From Flavobacterium psychraerolatum (lineage in GTDB: Bacteria; Bacteroidota; Bacteroidia; Flavobacteriales; Flavobacteriaceae), in contig NZ_JAOQMX010000010.1 of assembly GCF_025960985.1 (NCBI RefSeq), forward strand, positions 29,696 through 93,695: a stretch of DNA of 64,000 nucleotides. The letters run 5' to 3'. Below, piece after piece: positions 35,788-43,587 of this stretch. Below the pieces are notes generated by a model, which was not told the DNA's origin, did no database searches, and saw only the letters and a list, made by a program, of their open reading frames with translations. The translations under genes and the position numbers were made by a program. Every line of letters starts with the position of its first letter. Positions within the stretch are counted from its first letter, which is position 1.

Positions 35788-36550
35788 AATGTAGATTTTC
35801 TAATTCCAATTTGAAACGGTCTGTTTCATTGGTGATTTTTTCTACTTCTGTTTTCCAATAACTAACTTGTTGTTGCTCTAATGCAATTTCTTGTTCTCTT
35901 TCTTCAGATGAACGAAAGAATTGAAAATTTGCTGCCTCTGTTAATTTCTTTTTAGCGATTTCAAAATTATTATTTGCCGTATTGAGAAGTTGGTTGTTAG
36001 CTATTATTTTACTATTTAATAACTCTTTTTTCTCTTTCAATTGACGTTCTGCATCAATTTTTTCTTGGATCGCCATTTGAATTTTCTGTTCCTCTATCTC
36101 CTTTTGTTGCAAACGGTATTGAGTGTTGTTTTTTTCTGTCTGTTGATTTTTGAGTTCTAATGCTTCTCGACGACCATCCTGATATTTACTTAAAATGTAA
36201 CTTCCTAGTATGAGCACTCCAAAGAAGGATATAAAAATAACTACACTAGTACTTAATCCAAAGAGGCCTTTTTTCGGTTTATGGTCTTGATTTTTTTTAA
36301 TGGGTTTTGCTTCTATTACAGGTACAAACAACGCTTCCGACTTTGGATCAGGTGTAATGACTGTAGTTTTTATAGGAGGTGGAGTAACAATAAACAAGTT
36401 TTTTAGTTCGGGTACTTCGGCAGCAGTTTGCCAATCAGGCATGCCTTGACACCAAACAGGAGTTGTTGCTTTGATGTTTTTTATTTTTAATTCTTCAATT
36501 GTAAATGGACCGGTGCTATCGGTCCCGTTATGTAAAAAATAACTATTCAT
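35786..36550 (-). CDS. GYF_2-domain, single-TM coiled-coil protein
   Basis: A 254-residue protein with an N-terminal GYF_2 (DUF4339) domain: SYFLHNGTDSTGPFTIEELKIKNIKATTPVWCQGMPDWQTAAEVPELK (about 3-50). A proline-rich linker follows, then one membrane segment (LSTSVVIFISFFGVLILGSYIL, about 98-119). A long charged coiled coil (about 125-254) runs to the end (EALELKNQQTEKNN...IEEQKIQMAIQEKIDAERQLKEKKELL). GYF domains bind proline-rich peptides; the topology suggests a cytoplasmic adaptor anchored in the inner membrane. Specific partners are unknown. Confidence 0.85.
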   Translation of the reverse strand: MNSYFLHNGTDSTGPFTIEELKIKNIKATTPVWCQGMPDWQTAAEVPELKNLFIVTPPPIKTTVITPDPKSEALFVPVIEAKPIKKNQDHKPKKGLFGLSTSVVIFISFFGVLILGSYILSKYQDGRREALELKNQQTEKNNTQYRLQQKEIEEQKIQMAIQEKIDAERQLKEKKELLNSKIIANNQLLNTANNNFEIAKKKLTEAANFQFFRSSEEREQEIALEQQQVSYWKTEVEKITNETDRFKLELENLH

Positions 36551-36650
36551 TTGTCAATACTTAATTTGTTTCCAAAAATACAAAACAAAATTCATTTCAA
36601 CGTTTTAATTTTTGGAAGAAAAAAAAGGGTTGTAGTGAAGTTTGGTTTTC

Positions 36651-36800
36651 TGTCAAGGATAGTAACGGAAAGCCCGCAAAGGAAGAAGACCTTTTTTGTA
36701 AAACTGAAATAAAAATAGCGACCGAAGGAAGCTCATTTTTACTCCAGTTTTATGGTCTTGTTCCTGCGGACTTGTAGTATATAACCTTCCCGGACAGCCT
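36651..36800 (+). repeat. structured intergenic element, variant C
   Basis: GTCAAGGATAGTAACGGAAAGCCCG is followed by a long hairpin: GCAAAGGAA-AAGACC (36676-36691) pairs with GGTCTT-TTCCTGCGG (36754-36770), and AAAACTG (36700-36706) with CAGTTTT (36745-36751). The GGATAG, four bases, GGAAAGCCCG head resembles the heads of the elements at 6589 and 60528 with the small CGAA hairpin missing. It fills most of the 324-base gap between the divergent GYF_2 and VWA genes. Confidence 0.55.
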
Positions 36801-36874
36801 GAATATTCTAATTTAACTAAAAATTAATAACCGTTCGGACTTCCTATTCTTTAAAATGATGTAATTTTAAGATT

Positions 36875-37993
36875 ATGAAAAACGAGTTAAAAAAAGGGTT
36901 TTATTTTAAGCAATATACGGCTGCAGAGCAGTCTCCGTTTGATAAACTTTTTGGTATTTTCAAAGAGTTGATAACGCATACGTCGGGAGATTTTGATGAA
37001 GCTATTAGTTGGTTGCGTGAATTAGATATTGAGTACAAATTGACCGATGAAAATTATACAATAGATGATTTTATCGAGGATTTAAAGAAGAAGGGATTTA
37101 TTAAGGACGAAGTAAAAGAGGATGGAACTGGCGGAATAGGCATAACAGCCAAGACCGAAAGAGCGATACGACAACAGGCTTTGGACCAGATTTTTGGAAA
37201 TTTGAAACGTTCTGGTTCTGGAAATCACAAAACAAAACATTCTGGTACGGGTGACGAGCATACTGGGGAATTGCGTGAGTTTCATTTTGGGGATGGTTTG
37301 GAGAAAATTTCGCTGACAGAAAGTTTGCGAAATGCTCAAATTAATAATGGGATTGGTGATTTCATGCTTACTGAAAATGATTTGGTCGTAGAAGATTCTC
37401 AGCATAAATCACAGATGAGTACCGTATTAATGATCGATATAAGTCACAGTATGATTTTGTACGGGGAAGACCGAATTACTCCCGCCAAAAAAGTTGCAAT
37501 GGCTTTGGCAGAGTTGATTACGACACGTTACCCTAAAGACACCTTGGAGATTTTGGTATTTGGAAATGATGCATGGCCGATAGCGATTAAAGATTTACCG
37601 TATTTAAAAGTGGGTCCGTTTCATACTAATACAGTTGCTGGTTTACAATTGGCTATGGATATGCTGCGTAGAAAAAGAAATACCAACAAACAAATTTTTA
37701 TGATTACAGACGGTAAACCAAGTTGTGTTAAGGAACGTGATGGTTCGTATTATATGAACAGTAACGGTTTGGACGATTACATCGTGGATAAGTGCTATAC
37801 ACAGGCACAGCAAGCGCGTAAATTGCATATTCCAATCACTACCTTTATGATTGCAAGCGATCCTTATTTACAAAAATTCGTGAATAAATTTACCGAGGCT
37901 AATCAAGGTAAAGCATTTTATACTGGATTAAAAGGATTGGGTGAAATGATTTTTGAGGATTATGAGACAAATAGGAAGAAACGGGTGAAATAG
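36875..37993 (+). CDS. VWA-domain protein (Mg-chelatase D / MoxR-partner type)
   Basis: A 372-residue soluble protein. The N-terminal helical part ends in a glycine-rich, His/Lys-rich linker (FGNLKRSGSGNHKTKHSGTGDEHTGE, about 106-131). The von Willebrand A domain starts near residue 183: the MIDAS motif is TVLMIDISHSMILYGEDR (DxSxS near residue 188), with later MIDAS residues in GPFHTNTVAGLQLA and FMITDGKPSC. The AAA+ ATPase gene follows 89 bases downstream in the same direction, giving the VWA-AAA pair typical of metal-insertion or complex-remodelling systems. The client is unknown. Confidence 0.88.
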   Translation: MKNELKKGFYFKQYTAAEQSPFDKLFGIFKELITHTSGDFDEAISWLRELDIEYKLTDENYTIDDFIEDLKKKGFIKDEVKEDGTGGIGITAKTERAIRQQALDQIFGNLKRSGSGNHKTKHSGTGDEHTGELREFHFGDGLEKISLTESLRNAQINNGIGDFMLTENDLVVEDSQHKSQMSTVLMIDISHSMILYGEDRITPAKKVAMALAELITTRYPKDTLEILVFGNDAWPIAIKDLPYLKVGPFHTNTVAGLQLAMDMLRRKRNTNKQIFMITDGKPSCVKERDGSYYMNSNGLDDYIVDKCYTQAQQARKLHIPITTFMIASDPYLQKFVNKFTEANQGKAFYTGLKGLGEMIFEDYETNRKKRVK

Positions 37994-38082
37994 TATTCAA
38001 AAATCAAATTTCAATTTCAAAAATCAATAAAAAAACTTAGCAACTTAGGGTTTAAGTAAGTTAGTAACTACACAAAAAAAAC

Positions 38083-39546
38083 ATGAATATAGAAAATATA
38101 AAAACATTAGGAGAGTTAAAGGCTGCGGGTTATCAAACGAAGTCAGTTAAAGACGAATTACGTTCTAATTTAATACTAAAGATGAAATCGGGACAACCTA
38201 CTTTTGTAGGAGTTCATGGTTTTGAAAATACGGTAATACCAGAATTGGAGCGTGCTATTTTGTCACGTCACAATATCAATTTCTTGGGGTTGCGTGGTCA
38301 AGCTAAAACAAGGTTAGCACGTAAGATGGTTGAATTATTGGATGAATATATTCCGTTTGTATCGGGTTCAGAAATTAATGATGATCCTTTGCAACCCATC
38401 TCTCGATTTTCACAAGATTTAATTGCTACAAAGGGAGATGATACACCAATTTCTTGGTTGCACCGTTCGGATCGTTTTTCTGAAAAACTAGCGACGCCAG
38501 ATGTTACTGTTGCCGATTTGATTGGAGATGTAGATCCTATAAAAGCAGCAAATCTAAAATTGTCTTATGCAGATGATAGAGTAATTCATTTTGGAATGAT
38601 ACCAAGAGCCAACCGTTGTATTTTTGTGATTAACGAATTACCCGATTTACAGGCGCGTATTCAAGTAGCTTTGTTTAACATCTTACAAGAGGGTGATATT
38701 CAGATTCGGGGATTTAAATTGCGTATGCCACTAGATATTCAATTTATCTTTACAGCCAACCCAGAGGATTACACCAATCGTGGAAGCATTGTTACTCCTT
38801 TGAAAGACCGTATTGGTTCTCAGATTTTAACACATTATCCAGAATCTATTGCTATTGCAAGAACAATTACAGAGCAAGAAGCAAAATTGGATGCCACTCA
38901 AACGAGTAGAGTACAAGTACCTTCTTTGGCAAAAGACTTATTGGAGCAAATTGGTTTTGAAGCTAGAGATAGCGAATATGTAGATTATAAAAGTGGGGTA
39001 AGTGCCCGAATGAGTATCACCGCCTATGAGAACTTATTGAGTACGGCAGAACGCAGAGCGTTGCTGAATAATGAGGAACAAACAACGGTACGCTTGTCTG
39101 ATTTTATGGGTGTGATTCCTGCTATTACTGGTAAAGTAGAGTTGGTTTATGAAGGAGAGCAAGAAGGAGCAGCTTTTGTAGCGCAACATTTACTTGGAGC
39201 CGCTATAAGTAATTTGTTTACTTTGTATTTTCCTAAAATCGAGAAACTAGAGAAGCCAAATGAAAAAACAGCCTATACCGATTTAATCGAATGGTTTTTT
39301 GCCGAAAGTGGTTTTGAATTATTAGACGACACAACTGATGGTGATTACAAAAACATCTTAAATACTATTGTACCACTTGAAATTCTTATTAAGAAATACC
39401 AGCCACAACTACCCGAAGCAGACCATTTGTTTATGAAGGAGTTCATTTTGTGGGCTATGGTAGAATATAAAAAATTAAGTAAAGATCGTATTGCAACTGG
39501 TTATCAATTTAAGGATATTTACGGCAGCTACATTAGTAAGTTGTAA
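38083..39546 (+). CDS. MoxR/Mg-chelatase-I-type AAA+ ATPase
   Basis: A 487-residue soluble ATPase. Walker A is NFLGLRGQAKTRLARK (G69-T76). The Walker B position reads CIFVINELPDLQARIQVALFNILQEGDIQIRG, with asparagine at residue 184 in place of the usual aspartate and glutamate retained at 185. Sensor 1 is FIFTANPEDYTNRG, and a lid region follows. The C-terminal third (about 330-487) carries extra helices. With the upstream VWA protein it resembles BchI/BchD or MoxR/VWA machines that use ATP to insert metal or remodel a partner. A terminator follows directly. Confidence 0.88.
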   Translation: MNIENIKTLGELKAAGYQTKSVKDELRSNLILKMKSGQPTFVGVHGFENTVIPELERAILSRHNINFLGLRGQAKTRLARKMVELLDEYIPFVSGSEINDDPLQPISRFSQDLIATKGDDTPISWLHRSDRFSEKLATPDVTVADLIGDVDPIKAANLKLSYADDRVIHFGMIPRANRCIFVINELPDLQARIQVALFNILQEGDIQIRGFKLRMPLDIQFIFTANPEDYTNRGSIVTPLKDRIGSQILTHYPESIAIARTITEQEAKLDATQTSRVQVPSLAKDLLEQIGFEARDSEYVDYKSGVSARMSITAYENLLSTAERRALLNNEEQTTVRLSDFMGVIPAITGKVELVYEGEQEGAAFVAQHLLGAAISNLFTLYFPKIEKLEKPNEKTAYTDLIEWFFAESGFELLDDTTDGDYKNILNTIVPLEILIKKYQPQLPEADHLFMKEFILWAMVEYKKLSKDRIATGYQFKDIYGSYISKL

Positions 39547-39575
39547 AGACTATTTCTAGATAATTAGAGGTCAAT

Positions 39576-39619
39576 AAAAAACCTGATTCAGTATATTAAA
39601 ACTGAATCAGGTTTTTTTT
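39576..39619 (+). terminator. intrinsic bidirectional terminator
   Basis: AAAAACCTGATTCAGT pairs with ACTGAATCAGGTTTTT around ATATTAAA, followed by further T. It separates the AAA+ gene from the convergent lpxD. Confidence 0.9.
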
Positions 39620-39647
39620 ATGTATAAAGAAACGTAGAAACTATTTA

Positions 39648-40649
39648 TTATTTACGTTTGGAGTCATTTACCAATCTTTTTAATATTGCCCACTGTTTAA
39701 GTGCATCACGAGCTTCTACTGCGGGATAGCCAAGCATTGTTTTGCCAGCAGGAATATCACAGGTAACTCCAGAACCAGCACCAACAATTGCGCCGTCACC
39801 AATTGTAGTATGATCTTTTATAGAAGCACTACCTCCAATAATAACACCATTTCCTAAGGTTACAGAGCCAGCAAGACCACTATTTCCTGCCATGATGCAA
39901 AAACGTCCTAGTTTACTATTGTGACCAATTTGAACTAAATTGTCTATTTTACAACCATCACCAAGTACGGTAGAACTAAATTTACCTCTATCGACACATG
40001 TATTGGCTCCGATTTCGACATTATTTCCGATGATAACATTTCCGATTTGTGGAATTTTCACTAAGCCTCTTTCAGGACAAGGTCTAAATCCAAAACCATC
40101 TGCTCCAATGGTTGCGTTGGGATGAATGATGCAGTCATTACCTATATGAGAACGTTCTCTAATTACTGTTCCAGACCAAATTATACTGTTTGTACCTATG
40201 GTAGAATCGTCCAAGATAGTAACATTAGGATAAATAACGGTATTTTCTCCAATAGCTACATTTGGTCCTATATAGCAACCTGCACCCACTTTTGCACCAT
40301 TGGCGATCGTAGCTGTTTTGTTTACCACCGCAGTGGGGTGAATGGCAACTTCAAAAGCTGGCATAGGAGATGCAAAAAGCTCTAATACTTGTGACATAGC
40401 CAAATCGGCATTTTTAACCTTTATAAAAGCTCTATTCTCTCCAGGTTCAATAGAGATGTCTTCGTTTACCACCGCAACGCAAGCATTAGATGCTGCCCAT
40501 AGTTTTTCATACTTCATATTTCCAATAAAAGAAATTTCGGTATTAGTTGCTACTTCCAGTTGTTCTGGTGCTGTTATGTTTTGGTTTGTTTCTCCAAGAA
40601 TTTCTCCTTTGAGTACTTCATTGATTTCTAGAATAGAATACGATTTCAT
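39648..40649 (-). CDS. lpxD: UDP-3-O-acylglucosamine N-acyltransferase
   Basis: Adds the N-linked 3-hydroxyacyl chain in lipid A synthesis. The 333-residue length is typical. The N-terminal uridine-binding domain (about 1-100; ITAPEQLEVATNTEISFIGNMKYEKLWAASNACVAVV) is followed by a left-handed beta helix of hexapeptide repeats (VAIHPTAVVNKTATIANGAKVGAGCYIGPNVAIG...). The catalytic-histidine segment is CKIDNLVQIGHNSKLGRFCIMAGNSGLAGSV near 237-267. The C-terminal helix is AVEARDALKQWAILKRL. Standing alone here rather than in an lpx cluster, it could be a second copy in the genome. Confidence 0.93.
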   Translation of the reverse strand: MKSYSILEINEVLKGEILGETNQNITAPEQLEVATNTEISFIGNMKYEKLWAASNACVAVVNEDISIEPGENRAFIKVKNADLAMSQVLELFASPMPAFEVAIHPTAVVNKTATIANGAKVGAGCYIGPNVAIGENTVIYPNVTILDDSTIGTNSIIWSGTVIRERSHIGNDCIIHPNATIGADGFGFRPCPERGLVKIPQIGNVIIGNNVEIGANTCVDRGKFSSTVLGDGCKIDNLVQIGHNSKLGRFCIMAGNSGLAGSVTLGNGVIIGGSASIKDHTTIGDGAIVGAGSGVTCDIPAGKTMLGYPAVEARDALKQWAILKRLVNDSKRK

Positions 40650-40851
40650 AGTTTGTTGGTTATAGGTATCAAATAAAGTGATTTGTCGTTGGTATTCCTA
40701 ATAATTGTTTACTTTCAACTAAAAAATTAACATTGAAATAGTTTTTAATGAATAAATATTGAGTATTATGTTAATTTTTTGAAATAAAAAAACTTTCAAA
40801 ATAAGGAATTAACCATGCTTTGAAAGGTTTTATATTTCGAAAAAAAAGAAA

Positions 40852-41950
40852 TTATTCTTCGTCTTTTTGTCCCATCATCATTAAATAGGCTTTTAAGAAT
40901 TCATCAATCTCTCCATTCATTACGGCATCTACATTACTTGATTCATATCCAGTACGGACATCTTTAACTAATTTGTAGGGTTGCATAACATAATTTCGAA
41001 TTTGAGAACCCCATTCGATTTTCATTTTACCCGCTTCGATATCATTTCGCTGCTCAAGTTGTTTTTTTAATTCAATTTCGTACAGCTGTGAGCGCAACAT
41101 TTGCATGGCTCTACTACGGTTATCATGTTGTGAACGTGTTTCTGAACATTGAATTTGAATTCCGGATGGTTTATGTACCAATTGAACCTTAGTTTCTACT
41201 TTATTCACATTTTGACCACCCGCACCACTAGAGCGTGCTGTTGTGATTTCAATATCAGCAGGATTAATTTCGATTTCGATCGTGTCATCCACCAAAGGGT
41301 ATACATATACTGAAACAAATGAGGTATGTCTTTTGGCATTACTGTCAAATGGAGAGATACGTACCAAACGGTGTACACCATTTTCACCTTTTAAATATCC
41401 AAAAGAATAATCACCTTCAATTTCGAGTGTTACTGTTTTGATTCCAGCAGCATCTCCTTTTTGAAAGTTAAGTTCTTTTATTTTGTAACCGCTTTTTTCG
41501 GCCCACATCATGTACATACGCATGAGCATCTCTGCCCAGTCGCAACTTTCAGTTCCACCAGCACCAGCGGTAATTTGAATCACAGCACTCAATGAATCAC
41601 CTTCATCAGAGAGCATATTCTTGAATTCGATCGATTCAATATGATTGGCTGTTTTTAAATACTGCTCGTCGAGTTCTTCAGGAGTGTATTCACCTTCTCG
41701 ATAAAACTCATAAGCTATCTGCAATTCATCAGTATATTCGATGGCTTTGTTGTAATCTTCAATCCATTTCTTTTTGGATGTCAGGTTCTTAACAATAAGT
41801 TCTGCTTCTTTGGCGTTGTTCCAAAAGTCGGGTGCAAAAGTCTTCTCTTCTTCGTTGGCAATTTCGATTAATTTAGCATCAACGTCAAAGATACCTCCTC
41901 AACGCACCAAGGCGCTCTACAATACCTTTAATTTGTTCGGTAGTTGTCAT
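40852..41950 (-). CDS. prfB: peptide chain release factor 2, expressed by programmed +1 frameshift
   Basis: Recognises UGA and UAA and releases the finished peptide. Translation starts at the ATG at 41950 ([21 protein letters not shown]), meets TGA at 41887-41885, and must shift +1 at CTT-TGA-C to continue [24 protein letters not shown] to the end at 40852. The total is about 365 residues, the normal RF2 length. RF2-specific features are present: the SPF codon-recognition tripeptide in [15 protein letters not shown], and the catalytic GGQ in [17 protein letters not shown] bare open-frame search finds only the second part starting at an internal methionine (41724). Confidence 0.97.
41884..41903 (-). 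promoter_or_regulatory. RF2 autoregulatory frameshift site
   Basis: On the minus strand AGGAGG (in AGGAGGTAT) is followed by CTT TGA C, the classic Shine-Dalgarno-assisted slippery site. Low RF2 slows termination at the UGA and lets the ribosome slip from CUU to UUU, restoring the reading frame. The internal Shine-Dalgarno-like motif is notable because genes in this window otherwise show almost none. Confidence 0.92.
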
Positions 41951-41971
41951 AAAATTTGTAATTTTGTGGCA

Positions 41972-42001
41972 CAAAAATAGAAAAATTTAGCAAAGACACA
42001 A
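41972..42001 (-). promoter_or_regulatory. promoter of prfB
   Basis: Minus-strand TTG (42001-41999), 19 bases, TATTTTTG (41979-41972): a good Bacteroidota promoter about 20 bases upstream of the prfB ATG. Confidence 0.65.
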
Positions 42002-42038
42002 GTCATGGCTTGTGGGTATTTGAATATAATATAAAAAT

Positions 42039-43064
42039 ATGGATATAAATCTGGTTAGTGACACGGTTACCAAACCCAATTTCGAAATGCTAGAACGTAT
42101 GTTTAATGCTCAAGTGGGGGATGATGTGTACAAGCAAGATCCTACTGTAAATGAACTAGAAGCCACTGTTGCACAAATATTTGGGATGGAGGCTGCATTA
42201 TTTTTTCCGTCGGGAACAATGGCTAACCAAACGGCGATTAAGTTGCATACCAATCCAGGTGAACAAATTATAGCCGACAAAACCTCACATGTTTATTTGT
42301 ACGAGGGTGGAGGAGCTTCTTTTAATAGTGGTGTTTCTTTTTCCTTGATTGATGGCAATCGCGGAATGATTACTGCAGAGCAAGTAGCACAGCATATCAA
42401 TGATCCTGAATTTTATCACAGTGCTTTAACTAGTTTGGTTTGTATCGAAAACACAACCAACAAAGGAGGAGGAGCCTGCTATGAACTAGCCGAACTGCAA
42501 AAAATAAAAGCTGTATGTGATGCCAATAACCTAAAATTTCACTTAGATGGAGCTCGTATATGGAATGCTTTAATGGCCAAAAAACAAAATCCAAAAGCAT
42601 TTGGCCAATTGTTTGATACAATCTCTGTTTGTTTATCCAAGGGATTGGGTGCTCCTATTGGATCGGTACTTTTGGGCGACAAGGCTACTATTCATAGAGC
42701 TATGCGTGTTCGCAAAATGCTAGGGGGTGGTATGCGTCAATCGGGATATTTGGCGGCAGCGGGTTTATACGCTTTAGAAAATAACATATCAAAATTGGTT
42801 GAAGATCACCGCAGGGCTACCGAATTGGCTCGATCACTAAGAAAAACCCATTGGGTAGATCATATAGCACCAGTAGAAACTAATATTGTAATCTTTACCA
42901 TTAAATCACAGTACACAGAGAAGTTGGTAATGGAGAAGTTAAAACAAAAAAATATTTCCATTAGCTCCATGGGGCAAGGTAAACTTCGAATGGTGACCCA
43001 TTTGGATTATCGCGAGGTGATGCATAATTATGTATTGGAAGCCCTAGAGAAACTTGTAATTTAA
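42039..43064 (+). CDS. ltaE: low-specificity threonine aldolase
   Basis: A PLP enzyme cleaving threonine or allo-threonine to glycine and acetaldehyde. The 341-residue length fits. Family segments are INLVSDTVTKPNFEML at the N-terminus, VGDDVYKQDPTVNELE near 28, FFPSGTMANQTAIKLH near 56, FHLDGARIWNAL near 168 (aspartate to the PLP ring nitrogen), and the PLP lysine in SVCLSKGLGAPIGSVL near 199-203. Together with glyA and sdaA in this window it feeds serine, glycine and one-carbon metabolism, though these genes are not in one operon. Confidence 0.94.
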   Translation: MDINLVSDTVTKPNFEMLERMFNAQVGDDVYKQDPTVNELEATVAQIFGMEAALFFPSGTMANQTAIKLHTNPGEQIIADKTSHVYLYEGGGASFNSGVSFSLIDGNRGMITAEQVAQHINDPEFYHSALTSLVCIENTTNKGGGACYELAELQKIKAVCDANNLKFHLDGARIWNALMAKKQNPKAFGQLFDTISVCLSKGLGAPIGSVLLGDKATIHRAMRVRKMLGGGMRQSGYLAAAGLYALENNISKLVEDHRRATELARSLRKTHWVDHIAPVETNIVIFTIKSQYTEKLVMEKLKQKNISISSMGQGKLRMVTHLDYREVMHNYVLEALEKLVI

Positions 43065-43070
43065 GGACAT

Positions 43071-43109
43071 AAAAAAAAGCATGGATTAAGTGAAATCCAT
43101 GCTTTTTTA
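43071..43109 (+). terminator. intrinsic bidirectional terminator
   Basis: AAAAAAGCATGGATT pairs with AATCCATGCTTTTTT around a six-base loop; between ltaE and the convergent ybaB-type gene. Confidence 0.9.
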
Positions 43110-43125
43110 ATTCTATACAATTAGA

Positions 43126-43446
43126 CTATTTGAATAAATTGTCCATACCTGGAATCATTGGCATATCCATTTTTGCAACGGCATCCAATTCAGCTTCGTT
43201 TACTTTGGTTGCATTTTCAATTGCTTTGTTAAGTACCATGATGATGTAATCTTCCAATTGTTCTTTATCTTCCAATAATTCATCAGCAATAGTTACCGCA
43301 GTAACTTTTCTGTTGGCAGTTAAGGTAACTTTAAATAAACCATCAGTACTTTGTTCATCAACAAGAACAGTATCCAAACGTTTTTTTGTCTCTTCTATTT
43401 TATTTTGGGTTTCTTTCAATTTACCCATCATTCCCATTAAGTCCAT
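43126..43446 (-). CDS. YbaB/EbfC-family nucleoid-associated protein
   Basis: A 106-residue DNA-binding dimer-forming protein with the family layout: an N-terminal helix [28 protein letters not shown], a central strand region [23 protein letters not shown], and a C-terminal helix [40 protein letters not shown]. The family often sits beside dnaX/recR; here it is a single-gene unit between ltaE and an oligopeptidase gene. Confidence 0.93.
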   Translation of the reverse strand: MDLMGMMGKLKETQNKIEETKKRLDTVLVDEQSTDGLFKVTLTANRKVTAVTIADELLEDKEQLEDYIIMVLNKAIENATKVNEAELDAVAKMDMPMIPGMDNLFK

Positions 43447-43526
43447 TTTTGTTTTTTTTGCGGTTATTAGAGCGAAATTAACATATTCAGATCAATTCAC
43501 AATGTTAAATTAGGTTAAAACAGCGC

Positions 43527-43554
43527 TTGATTAGACTTGCTTGTGTTATTTTTG
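43527..43554 (+). promoter_or_regulatory. promoter of the oligopeptidase gene
   Basis: TTG (43527-43529), 17 bases, TATTTTTG (43547-43554), 33 bases before the ATG at 43588. Confidence 0.6.
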
Positions 43555-43587
43555 CATTCGACCTTATAAAAAATCGAAATCATACCC

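Noticed and set aside
41724..41727. prfB starting at the internal ATG at 41724 (290 residues)
   Set aside because: The upstream sequence encodes the rest of RF2 once the CTT-TGA-C frameshift is applied, giving the full 365 residues.
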